From the NCBI RefSeq assembly GCF_963668515.1, contig NZ_OY764864.1, forward strand, positions 434,001-498,000: a stretch of 64,000 bases of DNA, in the 5' to 3' direction. Origin of the DNA: an uncultured Ilyobacter sp. Its GTDB lineage: Bacteria; Fusobacteriota; Fusobacteriia; Fusobacteriales; Fusobacteriaceae. Each line of letters begins with the position of its first letter. The first letter of the stretch is position 1. A program made the translations under genes and the position numbers. Below, one piece after another: positions 35,368 to 44,349 of this stretch. The notes under the pieces were generated by a model, which made no database searches, was not told where the DNA came from, and saw only the letters and a list, made by a program, of their open reading frames with translations.

Positions 35368-36414
35368 ATGAGAAAAGTTATTAAGACTGCTATTTTGATC
35401 ACTGTTTTTTTATTGGCGGCAGGATGTAACCATGTTGTGCTAAGACAAGACCTTTATGAAAAAGTCGCCTTTAAAAGTGAAAAAATAAAACCTGGAAAAA
35501 ACACAATAGAGCTCTATTCACTTGAATTTCCAAAGAGTTATTTTGAAAAACTCAAATATATGGAAGAGTTTGAAGTTGTGTCAAAGCAGCTTTTATTAGA
35601 AGACAAAAGTCTGAACCTTCTGTTGTCACGTGCTATGTACGACACAATAGATAGTCTAAAAAAAGGAGAAGTTCTTCCTGAAGAAAAGATCTATCTAAAA
35701 ACAGCTTCGGACTTGGACAGTGCTGAGATGTCTGAAATAGACAGGGAGATAGATGTTTATGTAACAGACAGAGGAGGGAGCATCCAGGAATACCTCAACA
35801 AGCAGGTGTATTTTTGGATGGTACTCAACGGTAAAAAAAGTGAATTTATAGGGGAGAACCTTTATACTGAGCTTGATAAGCAGAGGCTTGTGGAAGAGAT
35901 CAGAAAAAGCAGAAAAGAGTTTTCTAGGGTTCTAAATAATGCAAAGATGAACTTGATAATAAAAGAAAAAGACCCATATGCCGTTAAAAATACTGAGTTT
36001 AGTACTTCTGAATCGGCAGATGTTTTCAACCCCACAGACCTTCCTAAATGGGTATTGAGTGAAAAAGAGCCCATCTATCTACAGGGTGTAAAAGACGGTG
36101 ATTTTGATAAAATTTCTGAAAAAGAAGTAAAGTTTAATTCACCTTTTGTGATTTTAGACTCTGAAAAATTCACAGGTTACACAGTGGTAGAAGGAAATTA
36201 TATATTTTTCTACGGAGGATCAGATGTGAAAAGCTCTTATCACAGATATGATTTTGAAGTTAAAATATCAGAGGTCACACTGAAAGATCTTTTTAAGGCG
36301 GAGAGCGGTATATTATTAGATGAATTATTTGACAGAAAAAAACCAGAAATAAATGGGATAGAAAAAAAAGCAACTCAACCTGATAAAAAGAGTGTGAACT
36401 GGGGGATAAATTAA
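35368..36414 (+). CDS. Putative lipoprotein in the receiver/phosphatase operon
   Basis: 348 residues. The lipobox is L-L-A-A-G-C near residue 19. The mature part is charged and rich in beta-prone stretches with no motif I recognise. The C-terminal tail is basic and Asn/Lys-rich. AAGGGGGCAAA precedes the ATG. The stop codon overlaps the next start as TAATG, so this protein and the RsbU-type phosphatase are made together. It could sense something in the envelope for that phosphatase, but this is inference from gene order. Confidence 0.75.
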   Translation: MRKVIKTAILITVFLLAAGCNHVVLRQDLYEKVAFKSEKIKPGKNTIELYSLEFPKSYFEKLKYMEEFEVVSKQLLLEDKSLNLLLSRAMYDTIDSLKKGEVLPEEKIYLKTASDLDSAEMSEIDREIDVYVTDRGGSIQEYLNKQVYFWMVLNGKKSEFIGENLYTELDKQRLVEEIRKSRKEFSRVLNNAKMNLIIKEKDPYAVKNTEFSTSESADVFNPTDLPKWVLSEKEPIYLQGVKDGDFDKISEKEVKFNSPFVILDSEKFTGYTVVEGNYIFFYGGSDVKSSYHRYDFEVKISEVTLKDLFKAESGILLDELFDRKKPEINGIEKKATQPDKKSVNWGIN

Positions 36415-37925
36415 TGATTTATGCAGGTCTGATATTTGTTTTGTTTTTGACGTTTTTAAAGATCTTAAAAAGCCAGGAGAGGGCGTATAGGGGAGAGATA
36501 AGCAATATTTTGAGGAAACTCAGGGAAAAAGAGGAATATAACGGGATAATTGACAGTGTACAAGAGGAATACGACCAGACTCTGCAGACAATACTAAAAC
36601 AGGGGAAAGAGCTGGAAAACTCTCTAGAGGAGCTGAAAGAATACAGGGTGGAGTTAGACATAACTTATAACAATCTGATAAAAAAATCCACCCAGCTTGA
36701 GTATAGCAATGAAATTTTGGAGAGAAGAGTAGCCAATCTTTCAAACCTCAATGCTGTTGCTAGGACGGTACTTTCCATAATTAAACTGGAAAAGATAATC
36801 GACATAATATTAGATGCCTATTTTGTTCTCACTGGAGCCAAAAAAATATCCCTATACCTATGGGAAGAGGGGGTGTTGGTAAATAAAAAAACCAAAGGAA
36901 ATATTATTTTTAAGGGAACTTTGAGTTATCCCATTGAAACCTTAGAAGGGTTTAGCAGAAATGATTTCAGAAAAATTTATGAAGAACTTTCTCAGGGATT
37001 TAAGGTGGAGGAAAATGAAGCCGTGATAATATCTGATCTCAATGTAAAGGGCAAGGAACTGGGAGTCATATATATCGTAGAAGACAGGGAACGGCTTATA
37101 GACAGTGACCAAGAAACCATATCAGCCTTGGCAATACAGGTGGCAAATGCCATAAATAATGCTAAGATGTATGAAGAACTTCTTGTGAAAGAGAGAATTT
37201 CCAAAGAGCTTGAGGTGGCGTCTAGAATCCAGAAGAAAATACTTCCTGTGGAGATTAAGAAAGTCTGCGGATTAGAGATTGCAAATTATTTTGAACCTGC
37301 AAAAGAAGTTGGAGGGGATTATTATGATTATTGTCAGAGAGAAGAGGACAGAGTATCTATAACAATAGCAGACGTAAGTGGAAAGGGTGTCCCGGCGGCA
37401 TTTTTGATGGCTCTTATAAGGTCGGTTCTTAAGACCCTGAACTACAAGAATATCCAGCCTTCTGACATGCTGACTACTCTTAATGAAATAATATATCCCG
37501 ATATAACTGAAGATATGTTTGTAACACTCTTTCACAGTAAGTATGTTTCTAGTGAAAGGACACTCTATTATTCCAATGCAGGGCATAATCCTCTTATAAT
37601 TTATAAGGCTGATCTTGGGAAAGTAGTTGAATATAATGTAAAGGGAGTGGCAATAGGATTTATTCCTGAGTACAAATACAAACTGGGGAAAGTGGAAATT
37701 TCTAAGGGAGATATACTCCTTTATTATACCGACGGAATTACCGAAGCTGAAAATAGTAAGAGAGAGATGTTTGGGATAGAGAGGTTGAAAGAGGTTATCT
37801 ATGATAACAGGGAAAAAAGTGCAGAGAATGTCAAAAAAGCCATTTTAGATTCTATAAACAGTTTCAGAGGAAACTATGAACAGGTGGACGACCTGACATT
37901 TGTAGTAATAAGAAATAATGAGTAG
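36414..37925 (+). CDS. RsbU/SpoIIE-type PP2C phosphatase with GAF domain
   Basis: 503 residues. One N-terminal membrane segment (about 2-14), a long coiled coil (about 20-105), a GAF-like domain (about 115-250) and a PP2C-type SpoIIE phosphatase domain (about 285-500). All metal-binding positions look intact (G-G-D-Y-Y-D, A-D-V-S-G-K-G-V-P-A-A-F, Y-T-D-G-I-T-E-A, D-D-L-T). Such enzymes dephosphorylate anti-sigma-factor antagonists in partner switching. No antagonist or anti-sigma gene lies in the window, so the target is unknown. It overlaps the preceding lipoprotein gene by one base. Confidence 0.92.
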   Translation: MIYAGLIFVLFLTFLKILKSQERAYRGEISNILRKLREKEEYNGIIDSVQEEYDQTLQTILKQGKELENSLEELKEYRVELDITYNNLIKKSTQLEYSNEILERRVANLSNLNAVARTVLSIIKLEKIIDIILDAYFVLTGAKKISLYLWEEGVLVNKKTKGNIIFKGTLSYPIETLEGFSRNDFRKIYEELSQGFKVEENEAVIISDLNVKGKELGVIYIVEDRERLIDSDQETISALAIQVANAINNAKMYEELLVKERISKELEVASRIQKKILPVEIKKVCGLEIANYFEPAKEVGGDYYDYCQREEDRVSITIADVSGKGVPAAFLMALIRSVLKTLNYKNIQPSDMLTTLNEIIYPDITEDMFVTLFHSKYVSSERTLYYSNAGHNPLIIYKADLGKVVEYNVKGVAIGFIPEYKYKLGKVEISKGDILLYYTDGITEAENSKREMFGIERLKEVIYDNREKSAENVKKAILDSINSFRGNYEQVDDLTFVVIRNNE

Positions 37926-37950
37926 GATGAGTCCTGCTCTTTTTTTTATA
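37920..37950 (+). terminator. Terminator of the rapZ-uvrC-phosphatase operon
   Basis: GAGTAGGA and TCCTGCTC pair (one GU) and are followed by eight or more T. The phosphatase stop codon is inside the stem. Confidence 0.85.
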
Positions 37951-38063
37951 ATGGGTATTTAAGAGCGGAAAAGTACTATATTCGAACTATAGGATATATA
38001 AAAGCTGTATAATATCCAAGGGAATAGGACAGGTGGCATATTTTTTTTGGGGGATATTCGATA

Positions 38064-38086
38064 CCATAATATGTTAGATATTATGG
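38064..38086. promoter_or_regulatory. Perfect inverted repeat upstream of the YgjV-GNAT gene
   Basis: CCATAATAT-GTTAG-ATATTATGG lies 40 bases before the start codon, downstream of a TATAAT near 38010. It could be an operator or a 5' UTR hairpin. Confidence 0.5.
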
Positions 38087-38125
38087 CTGTTGTGATGGAA
38101 ATAATATTCTTTGTTTGGAGGTAAA

Positions 38126-38746
38126 ATGGAGATAAATTGGATTGAATGGTTTGGGTATGTATCATCTTTTGTGGTACTGATATCCCTTACAATGAATTCT
38201 ATTATCAAACTGAGGTGGATAAATCTTGTGGGGGCCATTATGTTTTCAGCTTTTGGATTTATGATTAATTCTTACCCCACGGGAACTTTAAACCTGGGCA
38301 TAGCTTTAATAGATATCTATTACCTATATAAGATTTATATGCGGAAGGAAGAGTTCTCTATGGTGAAAGCCAATTTTGACTCTGATTATTTCAAATATTT
38401 TATAAATTTTAACAGAAAAGAGATAGATGAGCAGTATAATACATTGTTTGAAACTTCTGATTGTAAAGCATATTATTATCTTAGGAATAATAATATAGCG
38501 GGGGTAATGATAGGAAGAGCCCTAAACAATGATACTTTTTTTATTGAGTTAGATTATGTCACTGAGGAGTTCAGAGATTTTAAAATAGGTAAATATTTTC
38601 TGGGGGAAAATAGAATAAAAATGCTTTTAAAAGGATATAGCATTCTGAGAACAAGGGCAAACTCAAAGCATCATGCCCGGTATCTTGAAAAAATAGGATT
38701 TAAAAAAGTCAGTGGTGATACTGGTGAATATATTAAGACTATTTAA
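38126..38746 (+). CDS. Membrane protein: YgjV-like domain fused to a GNAT acyltransferase domain
   Basis: 206 residues from the ATG at 38126, which sits six bases after GGAGGT; a TTG at 38111 would include the ribosome site. The first 75 residues carry three membrane segments of the YgjV type (W-F-G-Y-V-S-S-F-V-V-L-I-S and L-G-I-A-L-I-D-I-Y-Y-L-Y). The remainder (about 85-206) looks like a GNAT domain, with a V-T-E-E-F-R-D-F-K-I-G-K-Y strand-loop and A-R-Y-L-E-K-I-G-F-K-K end. The substrate is unknown. It is transcribed alone or with punA. Confidence 0.75.
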   Translation: MEINWIEWFGYVSSFVVLISLTMNSIIKLRWINLVGAIMFSAFGFMINSYPTGTLNLGIALIDIYYLYKIYMRKEEFSMVKANFDSDYFKYFINFNRKEIDEQYNTLFETSDCKAYYYLRNNNIAGVMIGRALNNDTFFIELDYVTEEFRDFKIGKYFLGENRIKMLLKGYSILRTRANSKHHARYLEKIGFKKVSGDTGEYIKTI

Positions 38747-38785
38747 AAGACAATGAATTCAAATTTTGACTGATGGAGGGTTATT

Positions 38786-39598
38786 ATGTACGATAAAGTT
38801 ATGGAGACAGTAAAGTATCTCAATGAAAAAGTTGCTTATAGGCCTAAAGTAGCTATTATTCTTGGTTCTGGGCTTGGAGACTTGGTAGATTACATAGAGG
38901 AAAAGGTAGAGATTCCCTATGAGGAGATACCGAATTTTCCAGTTTCAACTGTAGCAGGTCATGCAGGACAGCTTGTTTTTGGTAAGATAGGCGGCGTAGA
39001 AGTTCTGGCAATGAAAGGTAGATTTCATTATTATGAGGGCTATCATATGAAAGAGGTGACTTACCCTGTATATGTAATGAAGCAGTTTGGCATAGAAAAT
39101 ATCGTAGTAAGCAATGCAGCAGGTGGAGCTAACAGCAGCTTTAAGCCCGGAACTCTCATGCTCATAACAGATCACATTAATACTTTTGGAACAAATCCTC
39201 TCATAGGAAAAAATGATGAAAGATTTGGACCTAGATTCCCTGATATGAGCGAAACCTATACTAAAAAACTTCGGGAACTGGCCAAGAAAACTGCAAAAGA
39301 ACTGGGAATAAACTACAGAGAGGGAGTCTACTTAGGAACAACAGGTCCAACTTATGAGACAGCGGCAGAGGTAAGGGCATTTATAAATATGGGAGCAGAC
39401 GCTATAGGGATGTCTACTGTACCTGAGGTAATAATAGCAAACTACATGGGTATGAATATCTTAGGTATATCATGCATCACAAATATGGCAACAGGAATAG
39501 CAAAAGAAGCCCACTCCCATGAAGCAGTTGTAGAGATAGCTAAAAGGACTGGAAATGATTTCTGCAGATGGGTTGCAGAGACTGTAAAAAAAATCTAG
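38786..39598 (+). CDS. punA: Purine nucleoside phosphorylase (trimeric type)
   Basis: It splits inosine and guanosine with phosphate to base and ribose-1-phosphate. 270 residues. Phosphate-site L-G-S-G-L-G, the G-R-F-H-Y-Y-E-G-Y motif, V-S-N-A-A-G-G and the purine-site segment G-P-T-Y-E-T-A-A-E-V with G-M-S-T-V-P-E are all as in the trimeric family. The nucleoside ABC genes that follow after 93 bases make import then phosphorolysis a likely pathway. GGAGGGTTATT precedes the ATG. Confidence 0.96.
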   Translation: MYDKVMETVKYLNEKVAYRPKVAIILGSGLGDLVDYIEEKVEIPYEEIPNFPVSTVAGHAGQLVFGKIGGVEVLAMKGRFHYYEGYHMKEVTYPVYVMKQFGIENIVVSNAAGGANSSFKPGTLMLITDHINTFGTNPLIGKNDERFGPRFPDMSETYTKKLRELAKKTAKELGINYREGVYLGTTGPTYETAAEVRAFINMGADAIGMSTVPEVIIANYMGMNILGISCITNMATGIAKEAHSHEAVVEIAKRTGNDFCRWVAETVKKI

Positions 39599-39691
39599 AT
39601 TTAAATTTTTTTATAATGAATATTTCTATTTCTGTTGTAGAATTTTTAAGGGCAGGGATATAAAAAATCTTAATTTTTAGGAGGATTTCAG

Positions 39692-41218
39692 GTGAGCGAG
39701 TATATCTTAGAGATGAAAGATATTAGGAAAACCTTTCTCGGCGGAAAAGTTGTTGCCAATGATAATATTACATTGAATATCAAAAAATGTGAAAAGCACG
39801 CCATAGTAGGAGAAAACGGAGCCGGAAAATCAACACTTATGAAAATACTTAACGGACTCTATCAGCCTACTTCAGGAGAAATATATTATCACGGGAAAAA
39901 AGTCGAGATAGACGGTCCGGGAGAGGCTTCTAAAATGGGTATAGGGATGGTATATCAGCATTTTATGCTTGTTCCAACTCTTACAGTTGTTGAAAATATG
40001 ATACTGGGTGTAGAGCCTAAAAAAGGTATGATGCTCGACTTGAAAACTGCGAGAGAAGAGGTCAGAAGGGTGTCTGAAAAATACGGATTAGAAATTGATC
40101 CCGATGCCCTTGTATCTGACATATCGGTTGGGATTCAGCAGAGGGTAGAAATACTGAAAATACTCTTTAAGGGGGCCAATCTTCTGGTTTTTGACGAACC
40201 TACAGCAGTTCTTACTCCCCAGGAGGTAAGGGAGCTCTATAAGATAATGGACAATCTTATAGAGGAAGGAAAGACCATTATATTTATATCCCATAAGCTC
40301 CAGGAGGTTTTGGATATATCTGACAATATAACCGTAATAAGAAGAGGAAAGGACGTGTCAAATTTTCCTACTTCTGAAGCCACGAAGGAAAAAATAGCAA
40401 ATGCAATGGTTGGAAGGGCAGTATTGTTCACAACTGAGAAACCAGAGGTGGAGTTAGGAAAGGAACTTGTGGCGGTAAACAACCTTATTGTAAAAAATAA
40501 CAAGGGAATTTTGGCTGTAGATGGAGCTTCTTTTAGTATAAGAGAGGGAGAAATTCTGGGAATAGCAGGAGTAGAGGGGTCGGGTCAGACTGAGCTTGTA
40601 GAGGCTATCACAGGACTCAGAAAACCCCAGGCAGGAACCATTCTTTTAGATGGAGAGCCCATAACAGGAAAGTCTGCAAGAAAGATAACCCTTGAGGGTG
40701 TGGCGCACATACCTGAGGACAGGCATAAAAGAGCTGCAATATCTGAATTTTCAGTGAGGGATAACTTTGCCCTTGGAGTGCACAGGGACAAATATGCTAA
40801 AAACAGATTTCTTTTGGATTTTAAAAAAATGAAGGACGATGCTATAAACTTTATGGAAAAGTATGATGTGAGGCCTCGTGAAATAGGTACAGGTTTCAGA
40901 AGGCTTTCAGGAGGGAATCAGCAGAAGCTCGTTGTTGCAAGGGAATTGGAAAAAGATCATAAATTTATAATAGCCTCCCAGCCTACAAGAGGTGTGGATA
41001 TAGGGGCGATAGAATCTATTCACAGAATGATTTTGGAAGAGAAGAAAAAATCTAATGCCGTTCTTGTGGTGTCGGCAGAACTTTCTGAGATACTAAATCT
41101 TTCAGATCGTATAGCTGTAATGTGTGGAGGAAAAATAACAGGGATTCTAGACAGAGCAGATGCTACTGAAGAAAAAATAGGAATTCTGATGGCAGGAGGG
41201 GAATTGCATGAAGACTAA
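39692..41218 (+). CDS. Nucleoside-type ABC transporter ATPase (two nucleotide-binding domains)
   Basis: 508 residues with two fused ABC modules, as in the sugar/nucleoside CUT2 family. The first has Walker A G-E-N-G-A-G-K-S-T, an I-S-V-G-I-Q-Q-R signature and Walker B F-D-E-P-T. The second has a degenerate Walker A (G-V-E-G-S-G-Q-T-E) but a good L-S-G-G-N-Q-Q-K signature. Closest in character to YufO/NupO-type purine nucleoside importers, rather than ribose. It starts with GTG after AGGAGGATTTCAG and overlaps the first permease gene by 11 bases. Confidence 0.9.
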   Translation: MSEYILEMKDIRKTFLGGKVVANDNITLNIKKCEKHAIVGENGAGKSTLMKILNGLYQPTSGEIYYHGKKVEIDGPGEASKMGIGMVYQHFMLVPTLTVVENMILGVEPKKGMMLDLKTAREEVRRVSEKYGLEIDPDALVSDISVGIQQRVEILKILFKGANLLVFDEPTAVLTPQEVRELYKIMDNLIEEGKTIIFISHKLQEVLDISDNITVIRRGKDVSNFPTSEATKEKIANAMVGRAVLFTTEKPEVELGKELVAVNNLIVKNNKGILAVDGASFSIREGEILGIAGVEGSGQTELVEAITGLRKPQAGTILLDGEPITGKSARKITLEGVAHIPEDRHKRAAISEFSVRDNFALGVHRDKYAKNRFLLDFKKMKDDAINFMEKYDVRPREIGTGFRRLSGGNQQKLVVARELEKDHKFIIASQPTRGVDIGAIESIHRMILEEKKKSNAVLVVSAELSEILNLSDRIAVMCGGKITGILDRADATEEKIGILMAGGELHED

Positions 41219-42257
41219 AATACAAAATGCCCTGGTTCCTGTGTTGGCAGTAGCTATTGCACTTTTAGTAGGAGCTGGAATCATCGCTTACCTTGGAGAA
41301 AATCCGTTAAATGCGTATTATTATCTTTTTAAAGGGGCCTTTGTTGGAGGCAGGGCCATTGCCAGAACTCTTTTAGAGGCTACTCCTATGATTTTCACGG
41401 GACTTTCAGTTCTATTTGCCTTTAAAGCCGGGATGTTTAATATAGGTGGGCAGGGTCAGGTAATAATGGGTGGACTTGCAGCTGCGGCAGTAGGTGCCTT
41501 TGTACAAAATATAGGTATAAATAATCTGTTTGTTGTTCTTGTGCTTTCTGGAATGGCAGGTTTTGCCTGGGCTGCCATTGCAGGATATCTGAAGGCGAAG
41601 CTCGGGGTGCATGAGGTAATATCCACAATTATGCTAAACTACATAGCTATGAGTTTTGAGCAGTATGCCCTAAATTATCCCCTAAAGGAAGGGGGAGTAA
41701 TGGGGCCTAGTCCTCAGACGCCACCTGTAATGTTGGCATCGAGACTGCCACAATTACTTCCTTCTACAAAAGAAGCATTGAATGTGGGATTTATTCTTGC
41801 AATAATAGCGGCAATAGTCGTGTGGTATATATTTGAAAAAACTATTTTGGGATATGAGATAAAAGCAGTGGGCTATAATCCTACCGCTGCTGAAAATGCA
41901 GGGATAAATGTGGCAAGAATAACGGCACTTTCTCTTGGAATAGCCGGTGTACTTGCAGCCCTAGGAGGGGCAGAAAGAATTCTCGGAGGAGTGGGACAGT
42001 ACACTTATAGACAGGGAATAATGGCCTCTTATGGATTCGACGGTATAGCGGTGGCGCTTCTGGGGAAAAACTCTCCTGTGGGAGCTGTACTGGCAGCTAT
42101 ATTATTTGCGTGTCTTCGTGTTGGAGGGCGGGCTATGCAGTTCAACACAACTATACCAAGTCAGATAGTAATTATTTTACAGTCTATAATAATACTGCTT
42201 ATTGCTGCAGAAAATATGTTTAAATTTTTCCTGGAAAGAAAGAAGGTGAGTGAATAA
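41208..42257 (+). CDS. Nucleoside-type ABC transporter permease 1
   Basis: 349 residues with about nine to ten membrane segments. The central motif M-F-N-I-G-G-Q-G-Q is that of YufP-type permeases. The EAA-like loop contains A-V-G-Y-N-P-T-A-A-E-N-A-G-I-N. It forms the channel with the next gene product, with which it shares one base (stop and start overlap). Confidence 0.9.
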   Translation: MKTKIQNALVPVLAVAIALLVGAGIIAYLGENPLNAYYYLFKGAFVGGRAIARTLLEATPMIFTGLSVLFAFKAGMFNIGGQGQVIMGGLAAAAVGAFVQNIGINNLFVVLVLSGMAGFAWAAIAGYLKAKLGVHEVISTIMLNYIAMSFEQYALNYPLKEGGVMGPSPQTPPVMLASRLPQLLPSTKEALNVGFILAIIAAIVVWYIFEKTILGYEIKAVGYNPTAAENAGINVARITALSLGIAGVLAALGGAERILGGVGQYTYRQGIMASYGFDGIAVALLGKNSPVGAVLAAILFACLRVGGRAMQFNTTIPSQIVIILQSIIILLIAAENMFKFFLERKKVSE

Positions 42258-43135
42258 TGCCTATCATAATCAGTATAATAATGGCTACAATAAGACAGGC
42301 AGCCCCTATACTCATAACTGCAATAGGCGGCATGTTTTCTGAAATTTCAGGTGTTGTAAATATCGGCCTTGAGGGAATGATGCTAATGGGTGCATTTTCA
42401 GCCGCAGTAACCTCATACTATACTGGAAGTCCAATCCTTGGAATCCTAGGGGGGATGATGGCAGGGGGACTTACAGCAGCTATTCATGCTGTTTTGAGTA
42501 TAAAGTACAAGGGAAATCAGACAGTTTCAGGTGTGGCGATCAATCTTTTTGCCTCTGGGTTTACGGTATTTATGCTAAGAGTGCTCTTTAATCAGTCTGG
42601 GAATACTCCTACAGTTCCAAAGGCACCTGCACTTTTCGGTGTCTCAATAATAGTCGTAATAATATATACCATCGCCATATGGTCTCAGTTCTTCCTGTAC
42701 AAGACAACTACAGGTCTCAGAATGAGGGCTGTGGGGGAGCATCCCCTTGCAGCAGACACAGCGGGAATAGATGTGGCCAGGACAAGATATTTTGGTGTGA
42801 TAATGTCAGGAGTTTTTGCAGGCCTAGGAGGAGCTTATCTTTCTATAGGGGCTCTTTCACAGTTTACCAAGGAGATGTCTGCAGGTAGAGGATTTATAGC
42901 TCTCGCAGCTCTTGTATTTGGGAAGTGGACTCCCAAAGGTGTTCTGGCAGCCAGTCTGCTTTTTGGTTTTGCAGATGCAGGTCAGACTCTTATACAGCAG
43001 TATGTAGATTTTATACCTCCTCAGTTTATACAGATGATACCTTATATTTTGACACTTCTTGCTCTAGCAGGAGTTGTTGGTAAAGCTGTGGCTCCTAGTG
43101 CCTCAGGAAAACCCTATGATAAGAATTCAAATTAA
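42257..43135 (+). CDS. Nucleoside-type ABC transporter permease 2
   Basis: 292 residues, about eight to nine membrane segments. The hallmark V-V-N-I-G-L-E-G-M-M-L-M-G-A-F and A-V-G-E-H-P-L-A-A-D-T-A-G-I match YufQ-type permeases. It ends the cluster; a modular repeat begins six bases after the stop. The matching BMP-family binding lipoprotein gene is not found on either side. Confidence 0.9.
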   Translation: MPIIISIIMATIRQAAPILITAIGGMFSEISGVVNIGLEGMMLMGAFSAAVTSYYTGSPILGILGGMMAGGLTAAIHAVLSIKYKGNQTVSGVAINLFASGFTVFMLRVLFNQSGNTPTVPKAPALFGVSIIVVIIYTIAIWSQFFLYKTTTGLRMRAVGEHPLAADTAGIDVARTRYFGVIMSGVFAGLGGAYLSIGALSQFTKEMSAGRGFIALAALVFGKWTPKGVLAASLLFGFADAGQTLIQQYVDFIPPQFIQMIPYILTLLALAGVVGKAVAPSASGKPYDKNSN

Positions 43136-43140
43136 TATAT

Positions 43141-43650
43141 TTAACCCAAGTTGCTACTTAAAAAAAAATTATTATAAATTACTGAATTTATCTGAATATC
43201 AGAATCAAAAGATTTTGTCACGAATGGACACTAATAAAAGATAGGAAAATTAACACGAATAATAAAAAAACCTTTTGCTCACAGAGGGCACAGAGAAAAA
43301 GAGGGAGTTTTACATGGTTAAAACCAAACTATATATGCGTTCTTTTGCGAGAGGTTTTTTATCTCTTTTCCCTTGCCATTGATAAAATCAGCGTTAAGAA
43401 TAACCGCAGTGAAATCCTTAGAAAAAATCGACTGTTTGAGCGTAGTGAGTAGCCAAAAAATAACGAGTTATACGAGTATATTTTCTGGTTCTCAGAAACT
43501 TGCTTTCTGAGTTTCATCATTCATCTTGGATTTTCAAGGTTATTTAGCTGATTTTTCATAGGCTTGAACTTTTGGTTACTTTTCTTTCAAGAGAAAAGTA
43601 ACGAATTCTTATAAATTCAATAATTTAATAAAGGTAGCAACTTAGGTTAT
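43141..43650 (-). repeat. Modular intergenic element, copy 8, complete, minus orientation
   Basis: Ends TTAACCCAAGTTGCTACTT (43141) and AGGTAGCAACTTAGGTTA (to 43650) form an inverted pair. It contains one CACGAAT unit, the CTTGCCATTGATAAAATCAG box, the GAGCGTAGTGAGTAGCC module with stem CTCAGAAA/TTTCTGAG (43491-43511) and the hairpin box GGTTACTTTTCTT...AAAAGTAAC at about 43575-43600. Confidence 0.93.
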
Positions 43651-43656
43651 TTAAAT

Positions 43657-43695
43657 AAAAGAGCCGAATTTCCAATGGAAATTCGGCTCTTTTAT
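43657..43695. terminator. Strong hairpin between copy 8 and the minus-strand ABC genes
   Basis: AAAAGAGCCGAATTTCC and GGAAATTCGGCTCTTTT form a long perfect stem with T/A runs on both sides, so it works as a terminator for the minus-strand permease gene and possibly for plus-strand read-through. Confidence 0.92.
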
Positions 43696-43710
43696 TATAT
43701 GTTGATATTC

Positions 43711-44349
43711 TTAGTATATTATTTCGTATTTTTCTTCAGCTCTTTTAAATATTATGATGATAATAGAAGATATCGCTAAGTATATGAGCCCACATAAAAT
43801 AAAAGGCATTATGGTGAATTCTCTAGCAACGATCTCTTTAGAGTTTCTAAGTATCTCAGCCATACCTATAGAGGATACCAAGGCTGTATCCTTGACCAAG
43901 TTTACCGCCTCATTAGATAAGGCAGGTAGAGAGATTCTGAGAGCCTGAGGCAGTATAATATGTCTCATGGTCTTAAAATAATTCATCCCAAGGACTCTAG
44001 AAGCCTCATATTGTCCCTTTGGGATACTCTGGATACATCCTCTTAAAATTTCACAGGTGTAAGCAGAGTAGTTTAGGATAAATGTAAGTGAAGCTGCAGT
44101 AAAGGGGGTAAGGGTGATACCCATAACTGGTAATCCGTAGTAGATGAAAAACAACTGAAGGAGAAGAGGACTCCCTCTAAATATCCAGGTATAGAGGGCA
44201 ATTCCTCTTCTGACAAATAAACTTTTAGAAACTCCCCCTAAGGATAGAAAAAGTCCCAGAGGAAGAGCCAAAACTCCTGTGGCAATATACAGGAGGACTG
44301 TTAACTTGAGCCCGCCTAGTATATAGATAAGCATACCCTGCGTTTCCAT
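43711..44349 (-). CDS. Polar amino acid ABC transporter permease
   Basis: 212 residues, about five membrane segments, of the HisM/GlnP type. The EAA loop reads E-A-S-R-V-L-G-M-N-Y-F-K-T-M-R-H-I-I-L-P-Q-A and the N-terminal P-L-G-L-F-L-S-L segment is typical. The start is the ATG at 44349, preceded by AAGGAGGCTT. It overlaps the stop of the binding-protein gene as TAATG. The longer frame upstream lies inside that gene. No ATPase gene follows. Confidence 0.92.
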   Translation of the reverse strand: METQGMLIYILGGLKLTVLLYIATGVLALPLGLFLSLGGVSKSLFVRRGIALYTWIFRGSPLLLQLFFIYYGLPVMGITLTPFTAASLTFILNYSAYTCEILRGCIQSIPKGQYEASRVLGMNYFKTMRHIILPQALRISLPALSNEAVNLVKDTALVSSIGMAEILRNSKEIVAREFTIMPFILCGLIYLAISSIIIIIFKRAEEKYEIIY

